DNA of 64,000 nt from Tragulus kanchil (GCA_022376925.1 JAIOJX010000004.1:173195501-173259500); one strand, 5' to 3'. Shown: positions 42,366 through 54,031, counted from the first letter of the stretch. Notes: generated by a model from the letters alone, not told the origin. Numbers and translations are program-made.

Positions 42366-43898
42366 GACCGGCAGAAGGGCAGCTGTGAAGAGCCTTGACG
42401 AGCAGCCCAGGAGGAGTGACAGGGAGAGAGGTCGCTGCTGAGCTGGCTGACGGACGCCTGGGTGCTCCGTGTCTGCCCCCCGGATGGTCATTTCATTGGC
42501 GAGCAACCCCATTCCACCACGTGCGGACACGCTCTCCCAGCACGACTGAGGGTCTTGAAGAGCCTCAGAATGCCCTCACACCCGTCCATCCCTCACTTCT
42601 CTTTCGACACGGGTCTTTCCAATTAGTCAGTGTTGGGGGGCCCTTGAACCCCAGGAGACAGGTGTTCTTACAAACAGAGCCTCAGGTTTGTTACGCCAAA
42701 AGGACGTCATGTCAGCCATCCAGAGGACAGAAAGTCCGTGGTCATAGAAGGACAACTGTTGATGGGAAGCATTCATGGTTCTACTGAACCTATTTACACA
42801 CAAGCATCTCGGGGCACTGCTCCTGTTGACACACATCCAAAGGCTGTTTCGTGTAACCTGTGGTTCTCCCTCGTTAAGCCCTGTAATGACTGTGCCCTCA
42901 AGAGGGACGTTTCTGTTTTGTCTCTCTTGACTCAGACTGTAGCTTACGGTACAGTTCTGATGGTCTGGTGAACAGCCTCTTCCTCCAGTAATTATCTCTG
43001 TAACCAGGGGCGGTTGTGGGCGATCCAAAAAATGTCCCTTGTGAGGCCGGGTCTGTCCATGCTTCCCATTAAGTCATGAACACCAGCCCAAGAGTGAGGC
43101 TGAATATTTATTCAATATTTACGCAGGGGGAGTTGACGGGAGCAAAGAGAGCTGAGAAAAATAAACAACCATCCGCACGGAAGAACCTCATTAAATCAGC
43201 TGGTGCGTGCTGGGAGTTTCTCTTATTTAGAGTAACATGATGGTGTATAAATCAGGATCCTCCAGAAAACAGACTTTAAAAAGAGGAAGACCTACCGCTT
43301 AAATATTCATATACTTTCTTTAAAAAAAAGACCTACCTGTGCAGTCCTTTAAGCTCTCCCCGAGATTCTCCATGTGTTATTTTATTGCAGTTCTTATAAC
43401 AACACTGTGGGGAGGGGAGGTGTGCACACGGTGTTGTCTTTCTCTCGTCTCACGGCTGCAGAAGGGGACACTGAGGCTCCAACAACGACGATGCCGGCCC
43501 AAAGTGGCCAGCCGGTGGAACCATAGTAATTCGGGTTCGAGGCTCTCGACTTGGCGCCTAGTGTGCTTACCTCTAGGCTCTGGGCCATTTGCTTTTGTGG
43601 GTGAAACTACTTACCTGTAGGGACGCGCTGACTTCTGATTAAGATGGTGATAGAAGTCGCAAGCGGTGGCGGCCAGTGTGGTTGGGGCTGGGCGCTGGCA
43701 CGGAGGCCGGTGTGGGGCTGGCCGCCACCATGGCTCCGAGGGGCCCGCCCTGGAATTCATGCCCCTGGTCTGGGCCCCGCCCACCCGGGCCACGTGACTC
43801 ACTTCAACCAACACATCAGAGCCCAAGGGACGTCGGTTGCACTAGTTCTGGGGCTAAGCTTTCGTTAAAGGTGTTTTTGCGCTTTAGAAAGCCCTGAG
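42366..43898. other. Intergenic unique sequence
   Basis: About 1.5 kb with no recognised gene. Short open frames show no family resemblance. A GC-rich patch at 43650-43800 has several CpGs but no known promoter motif that I can defend. Confidence 0.5.
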
Positions 43899-44226
43899 GG
43901 GGCTTCCCTGGTGGTCCAGTGAGTAAGGATACCGCCTTGCAGTGCAAGGGGTGCCGGTTCGATCCCTGGCCTGGGAAGATCCCACGTGCCGCGGAGCGGC
44001 TGGACTGATGTGTCCAATCACCAAGCCGGAGCTCTGGAGCGCATGCGCCCAGAGCCGGCGCTCTGCGACAACAGACGCCACCGCGATGGAAGGCCCGCAG
44101 GAGCCAAAGAACAAAAGATGGATGAAAACAGAGAAATGAAAGACCAATAGAAGTGGCCCGCCAACCCCTCCCTCCCCAACCCGCCCCCCCCAAATAAATA
44201 AATAAATAAATGTTTAAAAAAAAAAA
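43899..44226 (+). mobile_element. SINE-T, full length
   Basis: Complete plus-orientation element with perfect target duplication AGAAAGCCCTGAG (43886-43898 and 44226-44238). The tail is C-rich, then AAATAAATAAATAAATAAAT and poly-A. Confidence 0.88.
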
Positions 44227-44587
44227 GAAAGCCCTGAGATGCCATGTGAGAAGCCCAGTTACCCGGAGAGACCTCGTGAAGAGGCCGCATTGAGAGAGGG
44301 AAGCCCTGAGGCTCCACCGGGAGAGGAGAGGCAGAGAGAGCAAGATGGCCAGAGAGGAGCGGGAGGGAACCCCAGCTGAGCCGCACCCAAGATTCCAGTG
44401 TCCCAGCCGCGGGGCAGGGGTCGCTGACCCGCAGACTCGGTTCTGAAATACCTGAAGCATACAGTACACACGTTCCCACTCGACGAGTGACTTTTCTGCA
44501 GAAAGGCAACACGTTCCTCAGAGCGGTCATGATTTCTTTCTTTCTTTCGTTTTTTTTTTTTTTTTTTTGGTAAACCAGTGCAGCCAC

Positions 44588-44893
44588 TATTAAATGTTTA
44601 TATTTATTTATGCATTTAAGTTCGGCTGTGCTGGGGCTTCGTTGCTGTGAGCACTTTGCGCTGCGGCGGTGTGCAGCTTCCCGTGGTGGCGGCTCCTCTC
44701 GTTACGGAGCGCAGCCTCCGGGTGCACGGGCTTCAGTAGTTGTGGCTCCTGGCTCTCGAGCGCAGGCTCAGGAGCTGGGGCACTGGGGCTTGGCTCCCCC
44801 ACGGCATGTAGGATCTTCCTGGATGGAGGATCGAACCTGTGTCTTCTGAGCTGGCTGGCAGGCTGTTTACCTCTGCGCCACCAGGGAAGCCCT
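44588..44893 (-). mobile_element. CHR-2-type SINE (copy at 45691-45996)
   Basis: TTCGGCTGTGCTGGGGCTTC, GGGCTTCAGTAGTTGTGGCT, GAGGATCGAACCTGTGTCTT and GCGCCACCAGGGAAGCCCTG are the reverse of a long CHR-2 element. It is preceded by a T-rich stretch with TTTCTTTCTTTC. The second copy belongs to duplication J. Confidence 0.78.
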
Positions 44894-45195
44894 GTCATGA
44901 CTTCTTAAGTAGCTCTTTTGATAGGACTCAATTCTGGACATGCAGGGAATGACTGTGGACTTACCCCCAAGTTTATATTCTCACTGGGAATATTTTAAAG
45001 TGACAGGAGAAGTTCGACAACAGTCTGAGCTGAACAAGGATGGAAGGCAACCTCATAAGCCGTGTCCCCGGACAGCACATGATAAACTTACCAACGGCAG
45101 GGCTGAGACTTCCGAGAACGGGGAAGTGACTTTGGGCTCAGCTTGTTTGGGGAAGCTTCACCCAGAAGAGGACAGTTTTCTTTTTCCTTTTTTTA

Positions 45196-45330
45196 GCCCG
45201 CAGGAGCCAAAGAACAAAGATGGATGAAAACAGAGAAATGAAAGACCAATAGAAGTGGCCCGCCAACCCCCCCCCCCCCAACCCGCCCCCCCCAAATAAA
45301 TAAATAAATAAATGTTTAAAAAAAAAAAGA
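45196..45330 (+). mobile_element. SINE-T 3' part, created by duplication J
   Basis: Begins inside the element at GCCCGCAGGAGCCAAAGAAC and continues to the A tail. It has no own target duplication and is a copy of 44093-44226. Confidence 0.85.
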
Positions 45331-46297
45331 AAGCCCTGAGATGCCATGTGAGAAGCCCAGTTACCCGGAGAGACCTCGTGAAGAGGCCGCATTGAGAGAG
45401 GGAAGCCCTGAGGCTCCACCGGGAGAGGAGAGGCAGAGAGAGCAAGATGGCCAGAGAGGAGCGGGAGGGAACCCCAGCTGAGCCGCACCCAAGATTCCAG
45501 TGTCCCAGCCGCGGGGCAGGGGTCGCTGACCCGCAGACTCGGTTCTGAAATACCTGAAGCATACAGTACACACGTTCCCACTCGACGAGTGACTTTTCTG
45601 CAGAAAGGCAACACGTTCCTCAGAGCGGTCATGATTTCTTTCTTTCTTTCGTTTTTTTTTTTTTTTTTTTTGGTAAACCAGTGCAGCCACTATTAAATGT
45701 TTATATTTATTTATGCATTTAAGTTCGGCTGTGCTGGGGCTTCGTTGCTGTGAGCACTTTGCGCTGCGGCGGTGTGCAGCTTCCCGTGGTGGCGGCTCCT
45801 CTCGTTACGGAGCGCAGCCTCCGGGTGCACGGGCTTCAGTAGTTGTGGCTCCTGGCTCTCGAGCGCAGGCTCAGGAGCTGGGGCACTGGGGCTTGGCTCC
45901 CCCACGGCATGTAGGATCTTCCTGGATGGAGGATCGAACCTGTGTCTTCTGAGCTGGCTGGCAGGCTGTTTACCTCTGCGCCACCAGGGAAGCCCTGTCA
46001 TGACTTCTTAAGTAGCTCTTTTGGTAGGACTCAATTCTGGACATGCAGGGAATGACTGTGGACTTACCCCCAAGTTTATATTCTCACTGGGAATATTTTA
46101 AAGTGACAGGAGAAGTTCGACAACAGTCTGAGCTGAACAAGGATGGAAGGCAACCTCATAAGCCGTGTCCCCGGACAGCACATGATAAACTTACCAACGG
46201 CAGGGCTGAGACTTCCGAGAACGGGGAAGTGACTTTGGGCTCAGCTTGTTTGGGGAAGCTTCACCCAGAAGAGGACAGTTTTCTTTTTCTTTTTTTT

Positions 46298-46402
46298 TTA
46301 GCCACACCATGTGGGATCTTAGTTCCTCTACCAGGGATCGAACCTGTGACCCCTGCAATGGAAGCTCACAGTCGGAACTACTGGACTGCCAGGAACGTTC
46401 CC
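46298..46402 (-). mobile_element. CHR-type SINE fragment (copy at 47415-47519)
   Basis: GCCACACCATGTGGGATCTT, CTACCAGGGATCGAACCTGT and CTACTGGACTGCCAGGAACG are the reverse of a short tRNA-derived SINE. Confidence 0.65.
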
Positions 46403-46986
46403 AGAGGAAGGGACCCTGTGCTGGCCTGTCAGCAGTGGTAGCAGCGGGCCAGCCTCTCGGCACAGCCGCCAGGCCTCGGGTCAGCAGGCCGAAGCCCCTT
46501 AAGCTTGACAGTCAGACATATAGTTATGGCGGGAATCAGTGTCCAGAGTGATTTACACTTTCCATCCCCCAAACCAACTGCCTTCTATTCCTTATCATTA
46601 CGTGATGAATGTATGTGCTAATTAGGAGTTGTTACTTCCTTCTCAGCAGCTTAACCTGCTGCTGAAAATTATGACGGAGCTAAAAATGAATGATTGCCAG
46701 GAGACACTAATTACACCTCAAGGGACATGCCCAAGATGTTTCGACTATCTTTTCTCCTCCTCCGTTGTCTTCCCCTGGCGAGCAAGGTGCCCTAATCACT
46801 CTTGAAGGAAGCAGGTGACATCACCACATCAGCACCTTCGGGTCTGCGTGGGTGAGGGCGGAGAGGGGGATTCCATTCTTTAGCGGAGTGGCTGGCAATC
46901 TTTGCAGCGAGGTGTGTCCAGCTCGTTCACTTCCCCACTTGCTGACTGCACATTTGCACAAAGGATAACATAGAGCAGATGGTAGG

Positions 46987-47353
46987 ATGAGACTTCACTC
47001 TGCCAACACAGGTCCGCATAGTCAACGCTGTAGTTTTTTTCCAGTTGTCATGTACGGGTGTGAGAGCTGGACCATAAAGAAGGCTGAGCACTGAAGAACT
47101 GCTGCTTTTAAACTGTGGTGCTGGAGAAGACTCTTGAGAGTCCCTTGGACAGCAAGGAGACCAAACCAGTCCATCCTAAAGGAAGTCAACCCTGAATATT
47201 CACTGGAAGGACTGAGGCTGAAACTGAAGGAGCAATGCTTTGGCCTCCTGATGAGAAGAGGCGACTCATTAGAAAAGACCTGATGCTGGGAAAGATTAAA
47301 GGCAGGGAGGAGGGGGTGCCAGAGGATGAGCTGGTTGGATGGCATCACTGATT
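46987..47353 (+). mobile_element. BovB LINE fragment, truncated by duplication K
   Basis: GTCATGTACGGGTGTGAGAG, GTGGTGCTGGAGAAGACTCT, CCTGAATATTCACTGGAAGG and GAGCTGGTTGGATGGCATCA follow the BovB 3' coding end. It stops at the junction at 47353; the copy at 48104-48575 continues to the end. Confidence 0.85.
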
Positions 47354-48103
47354 TGGGCTCAGCTTGTTTGGGAAGCTTCACCCAGAAGAGGACAGTTTTC
47401 TTTTTCTTTTTTTTTTAGCCACACCATGTGGGATCTTAGTTCCTCTACCAGGGATCGAACCTGTGACCCCTGCAATGGAAGCTCACAGTCGGAACTACTG
47501 GACTGCCAGGAACGTTCCCAGAGGAAGGGACCCTGTGCTGGCCTGTCAGCAGTGGTAGCAGCGGGCCAGCCTCTCGGCACAGCCGCCAGGCCTCGGGTCA
47601 GCAGGCCGAAGCCCCTTAAGCTTGACAGTCAGACATATAGTTATGGCGGGAATCAGTGTCCAGAGTGATTTACACTTTCCATCCCCCAAACCAACTGCCT
47701 TCTATTCCTTATCATTACGTGATGAATGTATGTGCTAATTAGGAGTTGTTACTTCCTTCTCAGCAGCTTAACCTGCTGCTGAAAATTATGACGGAGCTAA
47801 AAATGAATGATTGCCAGGAGACACTAATTACACCTCAAGGGACATGCCCAAGATGTTTCGACTATCTTTTCTCCTCCTCCGTTGTCTTCCCCTGGCGAGC
47901 AAGGTCCCCTAATCACTCTTGAAGGAAGCAGGTGACATCACCACATCAGCACCTTCGGGTCTGCGTGGGTGAGGGCGGAGAGGGGGATTCCATTCTTTAG
48001 CGGAGTGGCTGGCAATCTTTGCAGCGAGGTGTGTCCAGCTCGTTCACTTCCCCACTTGCTGACTGCACATTTGCACAAAGGATAACATAGAGCAGATGGT
48101 AGG

Positions 48104-48575
48104 ATGAGACTTCACTCTGCCAACACAGGTCCGCATAGTCAACGCTGTAGTTTTTTTCCAGTTGTCATGTACGGGTGTGAGAGCTGGACCATAAAGAAGG
48201 CTGAGCACTGAAGAACTGCTGCTTTTAAACTGTGGTGCTGGAGAAGACTCTTGAGAGTCCCTTGGACAGCAAGGAGACCAAACCAGTCCATCCTAAAGGA
48301 AGTCAACCCTGAATATTCACTGGAAGGACTGAGGCTGAAACTGAAGGAGCAATGCTTTGGCCTCCTGATGAGAAGAGGCGACTCATTAGAAAAGACCTGA
48401 TGCTGGGAAAGATTAAAGGCAGGGAGGAGGGGGTGCCAGAGGATGAGCTGGTTGGATGGCATCACTGATTCAATGGAGCTGAGTTGGAGCAAGCTCCGGG
48501 AGACGGTGAAGGACGGGGGAGCCTGCAGTCCACGGGGCCGTGAAGAGCTGGACACGACTGAGCAACTGAACAACA
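48104..48575 (+). mobile_element. BovB LINE fragment, longer copy
   Basis: Same element as 46987-47353 plus CTGATTCAATGGAGCTGAGT, CTCCGGGAGACGGTGAAGGA and GACACGACTGAGCAACTGAA, the usual BovB/Bov-A terminus. Stops and indels make it non-coding. Confidence 0.87.
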
Positions 48576-49204
48576 GCAACAGGATGACCGTTCCCTCTCC
48601 AGCGCCGTCTTCAGGGCATGGACTCTTCCAGCCTTCAGGATGAAATGGCTCGTGCACCAGCCAAAGCCTGGCGCGCGCCGCCTCTGCACGTGGAGAGCCG
48701 GCCTCTGAGCCGGGCACCCGTGGCCACGCTGGACCTCCGGGTGGATAGTGAAGGATGAGAGACCTCGGGTGTGTCGACGTAAAGGCACAACGCGAGAGGC
48801 ACGAGGTCAGTTTTCCCTGAGGCAGAATACAGACTGCAGGCCTGGAGACAGCGCCTCCGATAGCTCCGAGAGGCTGCGCGGAAGAGGCAGGGGAAGACGG
48901 CGCGTGTGAGGTGTTGGTGAAGAGGGAGCGCACGCCGTCAAGCACGTAGTTTTCGCAGGAAGTGTTTGCTTGCATCGTGAAGCTTCTGCTAGTCACCAGA
49001 AACCACTGTCACCAGGAGGGATGTTAGTGCTTTTCTAGATATGAGGAGGTACAAGAACTGGGCTCAGAAAATCAGCTTCTGAGACCATCTTTCTGGAGAC
49101 CTTTTTTCCCTGAATGCAGAGTGCCGCTCCTCTGCCCTCCGCCCCGAATTCTGTCCAGAGGGTACTGAGTGTCAGCACCTGCCACAGCAGCACACAAGTT
49201 AATC
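48576..49204. other. Intergenic unique sequence
   Basis: No gene or repeat recognised. Confidence 0.5.
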
Positions 49205-49206
49205 CC

Positions 49207-49289
49207 CGTAGAGGTGCACATGTGCTCAGTTGTGTCCGAGTCTCTGTGACCCCCTGGACTGTAGCCCCCCAGGCTCCTCTGTTCATGGG
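49207..49289 (-). mobile_element. Bov-tA SINE, part 1 (split by SINE-T)
   Basis: GCTCAGTTGTGTCCGAGTCT and GACTGTAGCCCCCCAGGCTC are the reverse of the Bov-tA end. The element resumes at 49622. Confidence 0.82.
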
Positions 49290-49297
49290 ATTTTTTT

Positions 49298-49621
49298 TTT
49301 AAAGATTTATTTATTTATTTATTTTGGGCGGGGCTCGGGTTGGGGAGGGAGGGAAGCGGGCGGGCCACTTTCATTGGTCTTTCATTTCTCTATTTTCGTC
49401 CGTCTTTGTTCTTTGGCTCCTGTGGGCCTCCCATCGCGGTGGCGTCTGTTGTTGCAGAGCACCGGCTCCGGGTGCATGCGCTCCAGAGCTCCGGCTCGGT
49501 AATTGGACACATCAGTCCAGCCGCTCCGCGGCACGTGGGAGCTTCCCAGAGTAGGGATCGAACCGGTGTCCCTTGCACTACAAGGCGGTGTCCCTACCCA
49601 CTGGACCACCAGGGGAAGCCC
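49298..49621 (-). mobile_element. SINE-T inserted into a Bov-tA SINE
   Basis: Complete minus-orientation SINE-T. The duplication CATGGGATTTTTT (49284-49297 and 49622-49635) is Bov-tA sequence, so the SINE-T inserted into a pre-existing Bov-tA. Plus-strand G-rich run at 49326-49360. Confidence 0.9.
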
Positions 49622-49760
49622 CATGGGATTTTTTCAGGCAAGAACACTGGACTGGGTTGCCATTTCCTTCTCCAGGAGATCTTCCCGACAAGGAATTGAG
49701 CCTGTGTCTCCTGCATTGGCAGGCAGATTCTTATTCTACCGAGCCACCAGGGAAGCCCAT
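49622..49760 (-). mobile_element. Bov-tA SINE, part 2
   Basis: CAAGAACACTGGACTGGGTT, TCTCCTGCATTGGCAGGCAG and CGAGCCACCAGGGAAGCCC complete the Bov-tA element, including its tRNA-like head. Confidence 0.83.
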
Positions 49761-50724
49761 ACTAAGTGGTTCCTTCCAAATAAAACAGAAGTCAAGGGAC
49801 TGACCCTGTGTCTCCACATGGCAGATGCCCCAGAATGGCTGTCCAGCCTCCCCAGCTGGCCCATCCGGCAAGTGTGAAGGCCAGGGCTTGGACCACAGGG
49901 TGTGGTCTTCCAGGAGCTGAGGGGCGTGCCACTTAGACTGCGATTACCCCTGGGACCCCGTGAGAGCAGGGTGGGCCCCTCACATGTTTCTCACAGCATG
50001 AGTGGTGAGTGTTGTCCCAGGTCCCCGACCAGGAGTGGAACCCGCACCCAGGGGTCTTAACTCAACCTCCAGAGAAGTTCCGGATCCTCTGCCGTGAGCT
50101 CTCGCCCGCCACTGGCAGACGAGCAGAGCCTCCAGCCTCTTTTCTGGTCAAGCGGCTCCCGGGGAGCCCTGCCTCACCACCTAGGCCTTTGTGAAGAGCG
50201 CTCTCTGTGCGCGATGGTCTCCCCGCAACCACAGTGGGTCCCTGAGCGACGGTTCTGGCACGTGCTCGGCCGTTGGCCAGGTGCCCGCCATCTGCTCCCC
50301 GGCGTGAGCGGCCCGGGGGCTCAGTGCCTTCAGGGTGCACATCCGCGCGTGGAGACGGCGCGTGCACGCCGGCGAGGCCCTCAGCGGCACGAAGCAGCTG
50401 CTCACGGCCGTCCAGAGCGCGGAGGCAGGAGAGTAAGGACTCTGCTCGCACGCCTTGGCCCGTGGCCCGTAGCGGACCAGGGGTCCATGGGGTCTTCATC
50501 AAACGGTGACCTCTAAGCAGACCCCATTGGCGTGCTGGGAGGGGCCCAGGAATCTGCTTTAGAAAACTCTGTAGCTGATCCTTACAGAGAAGATGACGCC
50601 TGTGAGGATGAAGAGAGAAAATAAAGACGGAGAATACAATGCTCCGTGAGCTCCGAGCGAAACGATGGATTCCATGTAAGCGGGCTCAGGGGAACCGTCT
50701 GGGCAGCGCTGCCCTCTCTGCTTT
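49761..50724. other. Intergenic sequence, GC-rich in part
   Basis: No gene recognised. 50200-50500 is CpG-containing and open on several frames, which I attribute to composition. Confidence 0.5.
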
Positions 50725-50741
50725 AAAATATGTTTACTCCT

Positions 50742-51068
50742 GGGCTTCCCCTGGTGGTCCAGTGGGTAAGGACACCGCCTTGCAGTGCAAGGGGCGCCGG
50801 TTCGAGCCCTGGCCTGGGAAGATCCAACGTGCCGCGGAGCGGCTGGACTGATGTGTCCAATTACCGAGCCGGAGCTCTGGAGCACATGCGCCCAGAGCCA
50901 GTGCTCTGCGACAACAGACCCCACCGCGATGGGAGGCCCACAGGAGCCAAAGAACAAAGACGGACGAAAATAGAGAAATGAAAGACCAATAGAAGTGGCC
51001 CGCCCGCTCCCCTCTCTCCCCAACCCGACCCCCGCCCAAAGTAAATAAATAAATAAATCTTAAAAAAA
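50742..51068 (+). mobile_element. SINE-T, full length
   Basis: Complete plus-orientation element with target duplication AAATATGTTTACTCCT on both sides (50726-50741 and about 51067-51082). It inserted at the end of the CHR-type SINE that follows. Confidence 0.88.
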
Positions 51069-51069
51069 A

Positions 51070-51290
51070 TATGTTTACTCCTTTGGCTGCCTTGGGTCTT
51101 GGACGCAGCACTTGGATCTTCCGTTGCAGTGAACGGACTCTTGAGTTGAGGCGCGAGGGCTCGGTAGCTGGGGATCGAGGTCTTAGCTGCTCCTGGGACC
51201 TGTGATCTTGGTTCCCTGACCAGGGATCGAACCCATGGCACCTTCATTGGAAGGCAGATTCTTAACCACTGAACCACCAGGAAAGCCCCG
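51070..51290 (-). mobile_element. CHR-type SINE
   Basis: GGCTGCCTTGGGTCTTGGAC, GTTCCCTGACCAGGGATCGA and CTTAACCACTGAACCACCAG are the reverse of a CHR-type element. Confidence 0.72.
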
Positions 51291-51302
51291 AGTCTTTTTT
51301 TT

Positions 51303-51600
51303 TTTTTTTTTTAAAGTAAACAGTTGTACATATTAAAGAAGTATAGTGCCGTGTTTAGATATGTGCAGGAGCAGTGAAATGATCATTACAGTCAGCTAAT
51401 TAACTCACCCATCCATCTCCTAACACATTTAGCGCTTTGTGTGTGGGGGGAGGCACCTGCAGTCTACTGGTTAGCAGATTGCCAGTCTAGAATTCAGCGC
51501 TATTAACTGTAGTGGCCATGCCTACATTAGAGCTCAAGATACTATAGACAATGAATAGTAACCCATTAGATGTATCAATGAACCCATGTTAGCAGCAACA
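51303..51600 (-). mobile_element. Old L1 (L1M-type) fragment
   Basis: ACAGTTGTACATATTAAAGA, GCAGTGAAATGATCATTACA, GTCAGCTAATTAACTCACCC and CTATTAACTGTAGTGGCCAT match an old mammalian L1 3' region in minus orientation. Confidence 0.6.
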
Positions 51601-51673
51601 GCAGGACAATTAAAGTCAATGAACTTTGTAAACAAATTATTATGAGGCCATATTTATACAAGCATGTCTTTAA

Positions 51674-51790
51674 AACATTCTTTTTAATTGAAGTGTAGTT
51701 GATTTGCAATGTTGTGTGGAGGTCAGGTGTATAGCAAAGCGAATCAGTTACATATAGACACACATCCACTGTGGTCTTTCTGGAGAGTAT
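51674..51790 (-). mobile_element. L1 3' terminal fragment
   Basis: TTTTTAATTGAAGTGTAGTT, GATTTGCAATGTTGTGTGGA and GCGAATCAGTTACATATAGA are the reverse of the artiodactyl L1 terminus. Confidence 0.75.
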
Positions 51791-51795
51791 ACACT

Positions 51796-54031
51796 GTGGA
51801 GTGTAAACAGACGGCTGGTGGAAGCCGCCGTAGTGCACAGGCAGCTCTGCTCGGGGCTCTGTGAGGACCTGGGGGGAGACGGCGGGGTGTGGGGGAAGGG
51901 CGGTTCAGGAGGGAGGGGGTGCATGTACACACAGAGCTCATTCCCTTCATCGTACAGCAGAAACTATGACTTTACAGTGCAAAGCCATATCAGTTCAGTT
52001 CGGTGGCTCAGTCGGGTCCGGCTGTGACCCCGTGGACCGCAGCATGCCAGGCTCCCCTGTCCGGCTGCGTCCCCTGGAGCCTGCTCGAGCTTCTGTCCAT
52101 TGAGTCGGTACACTCCTCTGAGCCACTGCAGTCCTCTAAAATAAACTGAAGATTCTTTTCCCATGTAGGTCATTAGCTGATTGTCTATGTTTTTAATTCT
52201 TTTAAGAACCGCGATACCTAACTCTCTTCTTCCCTTCTCAGTAAAATGCTCTGTTTACACGTAGGTTCCTATCTTTCCTCAACTCTCACCTCCTTGGTGA
52301 CAGTTCTGTGGCCACCTCCACCCACGGGGCCCTCATCTGAGCACTCCTCTCTGTCTCCTCAGCTCTAGGTCTGCGTTGAACTGAGTCGGTGGGTCCTTCC
52401 CGGCTTCCGGCAGCTCTGACTCACATGTGCACTAGATGGCGCTGAAGAGTAGTTTGGGTTTTCTCCCTTGGGGAGAAAGACCCTTTTTTTGTTTCCTTCT
52501 CCTTGGGGTAGAGTCTCCGTGCCAGGGCTGGGGGGCTGCTCTGCAGTGTTCCCTGTCTAGGGCCACGCTGACCAGAAAGTTGACAACGCCTTTGCGCATC
52601 TCATGTCTTTAGACGGAGAAGCTATCTTGGGGGGGCTGTCAGATGGCTTGGAGGGAACTGAGAGGCGCACAGCGTGCACAGGGGGTCAAACGTCAGGGCC
52701 ATCCATGCGCCCTGTGGCTGTGGCACCAGCGACCTCAGGCCCTGCAACCTCAGCGACCTTAGGGGACTGGGTGGGAGCAGGAGAGCAGCCTGGAGGTGGT
52801 GGGGGAAGCAGAGGGCAGAGGGGCTGAAGGTCCACAGACTCGGTTTGTTTACTTGGGAACCTAAACCAAGCACCTTAGCCTGGGGTCTTGAACAACAGAC
52901 GTGTGTTCCTGACAGTGGAGTGTAAACAGACGGCTGGTGGAAGCCGCCGTAGTGCACAGGCAGCTCTGCTCGGGGCTCTGTGAGGACCTGGGGAGACGGC
53001 GGGTGTGGGGAAGGGCGGTTCAGGAGGGAGGGGGTGCATGTACACACAGAGCTCATTCCCTTCATCGTACAGCAGAAACTATGACTTTACAGTGCAAAGC
53101 CATATCAGTTCAGTTCGGTGGCTCAGTCGGGTCCGGCTGTGACCCCGTGGACCGCAGCATGCCAGGCTCCCCTGTCCGGCTGCGTCCCCTGGAGCCTGCT
53201 CGAGCTTCTGTCCATTGAGTCGGTACACTCCTCTGAGCCACTGCAGTCCTCTAAAATAAACTGAAGATTCTTTTCCCATGTAGGTCATTAGCTGATTGTC
53301 TATGTTTTTAATTCTTTTAAGAACCGCGATACCTAACTCTCTTCTTCCCTTCTCAGTAAAATGCTCTGTTTACACGTAGGTTCCTATCTTTCCTCAACTC
53401 TCACCTCCTTGGTGACAGTTCTGTGGCCACCTCCACCCACGGGGCCCTCATCTGAGCACTCCTCTCTGTCTCCTCAGCTCTAGGTCTGCGTTGAACTGAG
53501 TCGGTGGGTCCTTCCCGGCTTCCGGCAGCTCTGACTCACATGTGCACTAGATGGCGCTGAAGAGTAGTTTGGGTTTTCTCCCTTGGGGAGAAAGACCCTT
53601 TTTTTGTTTCCTTCTCCTTGGGGTAGAGTCTCCGTGCCAGGGCTGGGGGGCTGCTCTGCAGTGTTCCCTGTCTAGGGCCACGCTGACCAGAAAGTTGACA
53701 ACGCCTTTGCGCATCTCATGTCTTTAGACGGAGAAGCTATCTTGGGGGGGCTGTCAGATGGCTTGGAGGGAACTGAGAGGCGCACAGCGTGCACAGGGGG
53801 TCAAACGTCAGGGCCATCCATGCGCCCTGTGGCTGTGGCACCAGCGACCTCAGGCCCTGCAACCTCAGCGACCTTAGGGGACTGGGTGGGAGCAGGAGAG
53901 CAGCCTGGAGGTGGTGGGGGAAGCAGAGGGCAGAGGGGCTGAAGGTCCACAGACTCGGTTTGTTTCCTTGGGCACCTAAACCAAGCACCTTAGCCTGGGG
54001 TCTTGAACAACAGACGTGTGTTCCTGACAGT
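51796..54031. repeat. Tandem duplication L, period about 1115 bp
   Basis: Copy 1 (51796-52916) and copy 2 (52915-54031) share GT at the join. The first 80 bases of copy 2 lose four Gs in G runs (offset 1119 to 1115). Two substitutions occur near the right end of copy 1 (GTTTACTTGGGAAC against GTTTCCTTGGGCAC). Confidence 0.95.
51988..52130 (-). mobile_element. BovB/Bov-A LINE 3' end (copy at 53103-53245)
   Basis: CAGTTCAGTTCGGTGGCTCA, CGTGGACCGCAGCATGCCAG and TTCTGTCCATTGAGTCGGTA are the reverse of the BovB end. Confidence 0.75.

Larger units (their letters stand above)
44093..46303. repeat. Tandem duplication J, period about 1103-1105 bp
   Basis: Copy 1 (44093-45198) and copy 2 (45196-46303) share GCC at the join. 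Copy 2 begins in the middle of the SINE at 43899. Differences are in C and A runs and one base (TTTTGATAGG against TTTTGGTAGG). Confidence 0.95.
46234..48470. repeat. Tandem duplication K, period 1117 bp, overlapping J
   Basis: Copy 1 (46234-47353) and copy 2 (47352-48470) share two bases at the join. The noticed differences are one G in a run and AAGGTGCCC against AAGGTCCCC. Its first 70 bases also lie in duplication J, so that segment appears three times (about 45127-45198, 46234-46303, 47352-47420). Confidence 0.95.

Noticed and set aside
42366..43898. Candidate gene with CpG patch near 43650-43800
   Set aside because: No recognisable exon, no consistent frames and no defensible promoter motif.
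48139..48996. Minus-strand open frame of 285 codons
   Set aside because: Its C-terminal part is antisense BovB and the rest unique DNA; related ORF parts appear at 47022 because of duplication K. No protein family recognised.
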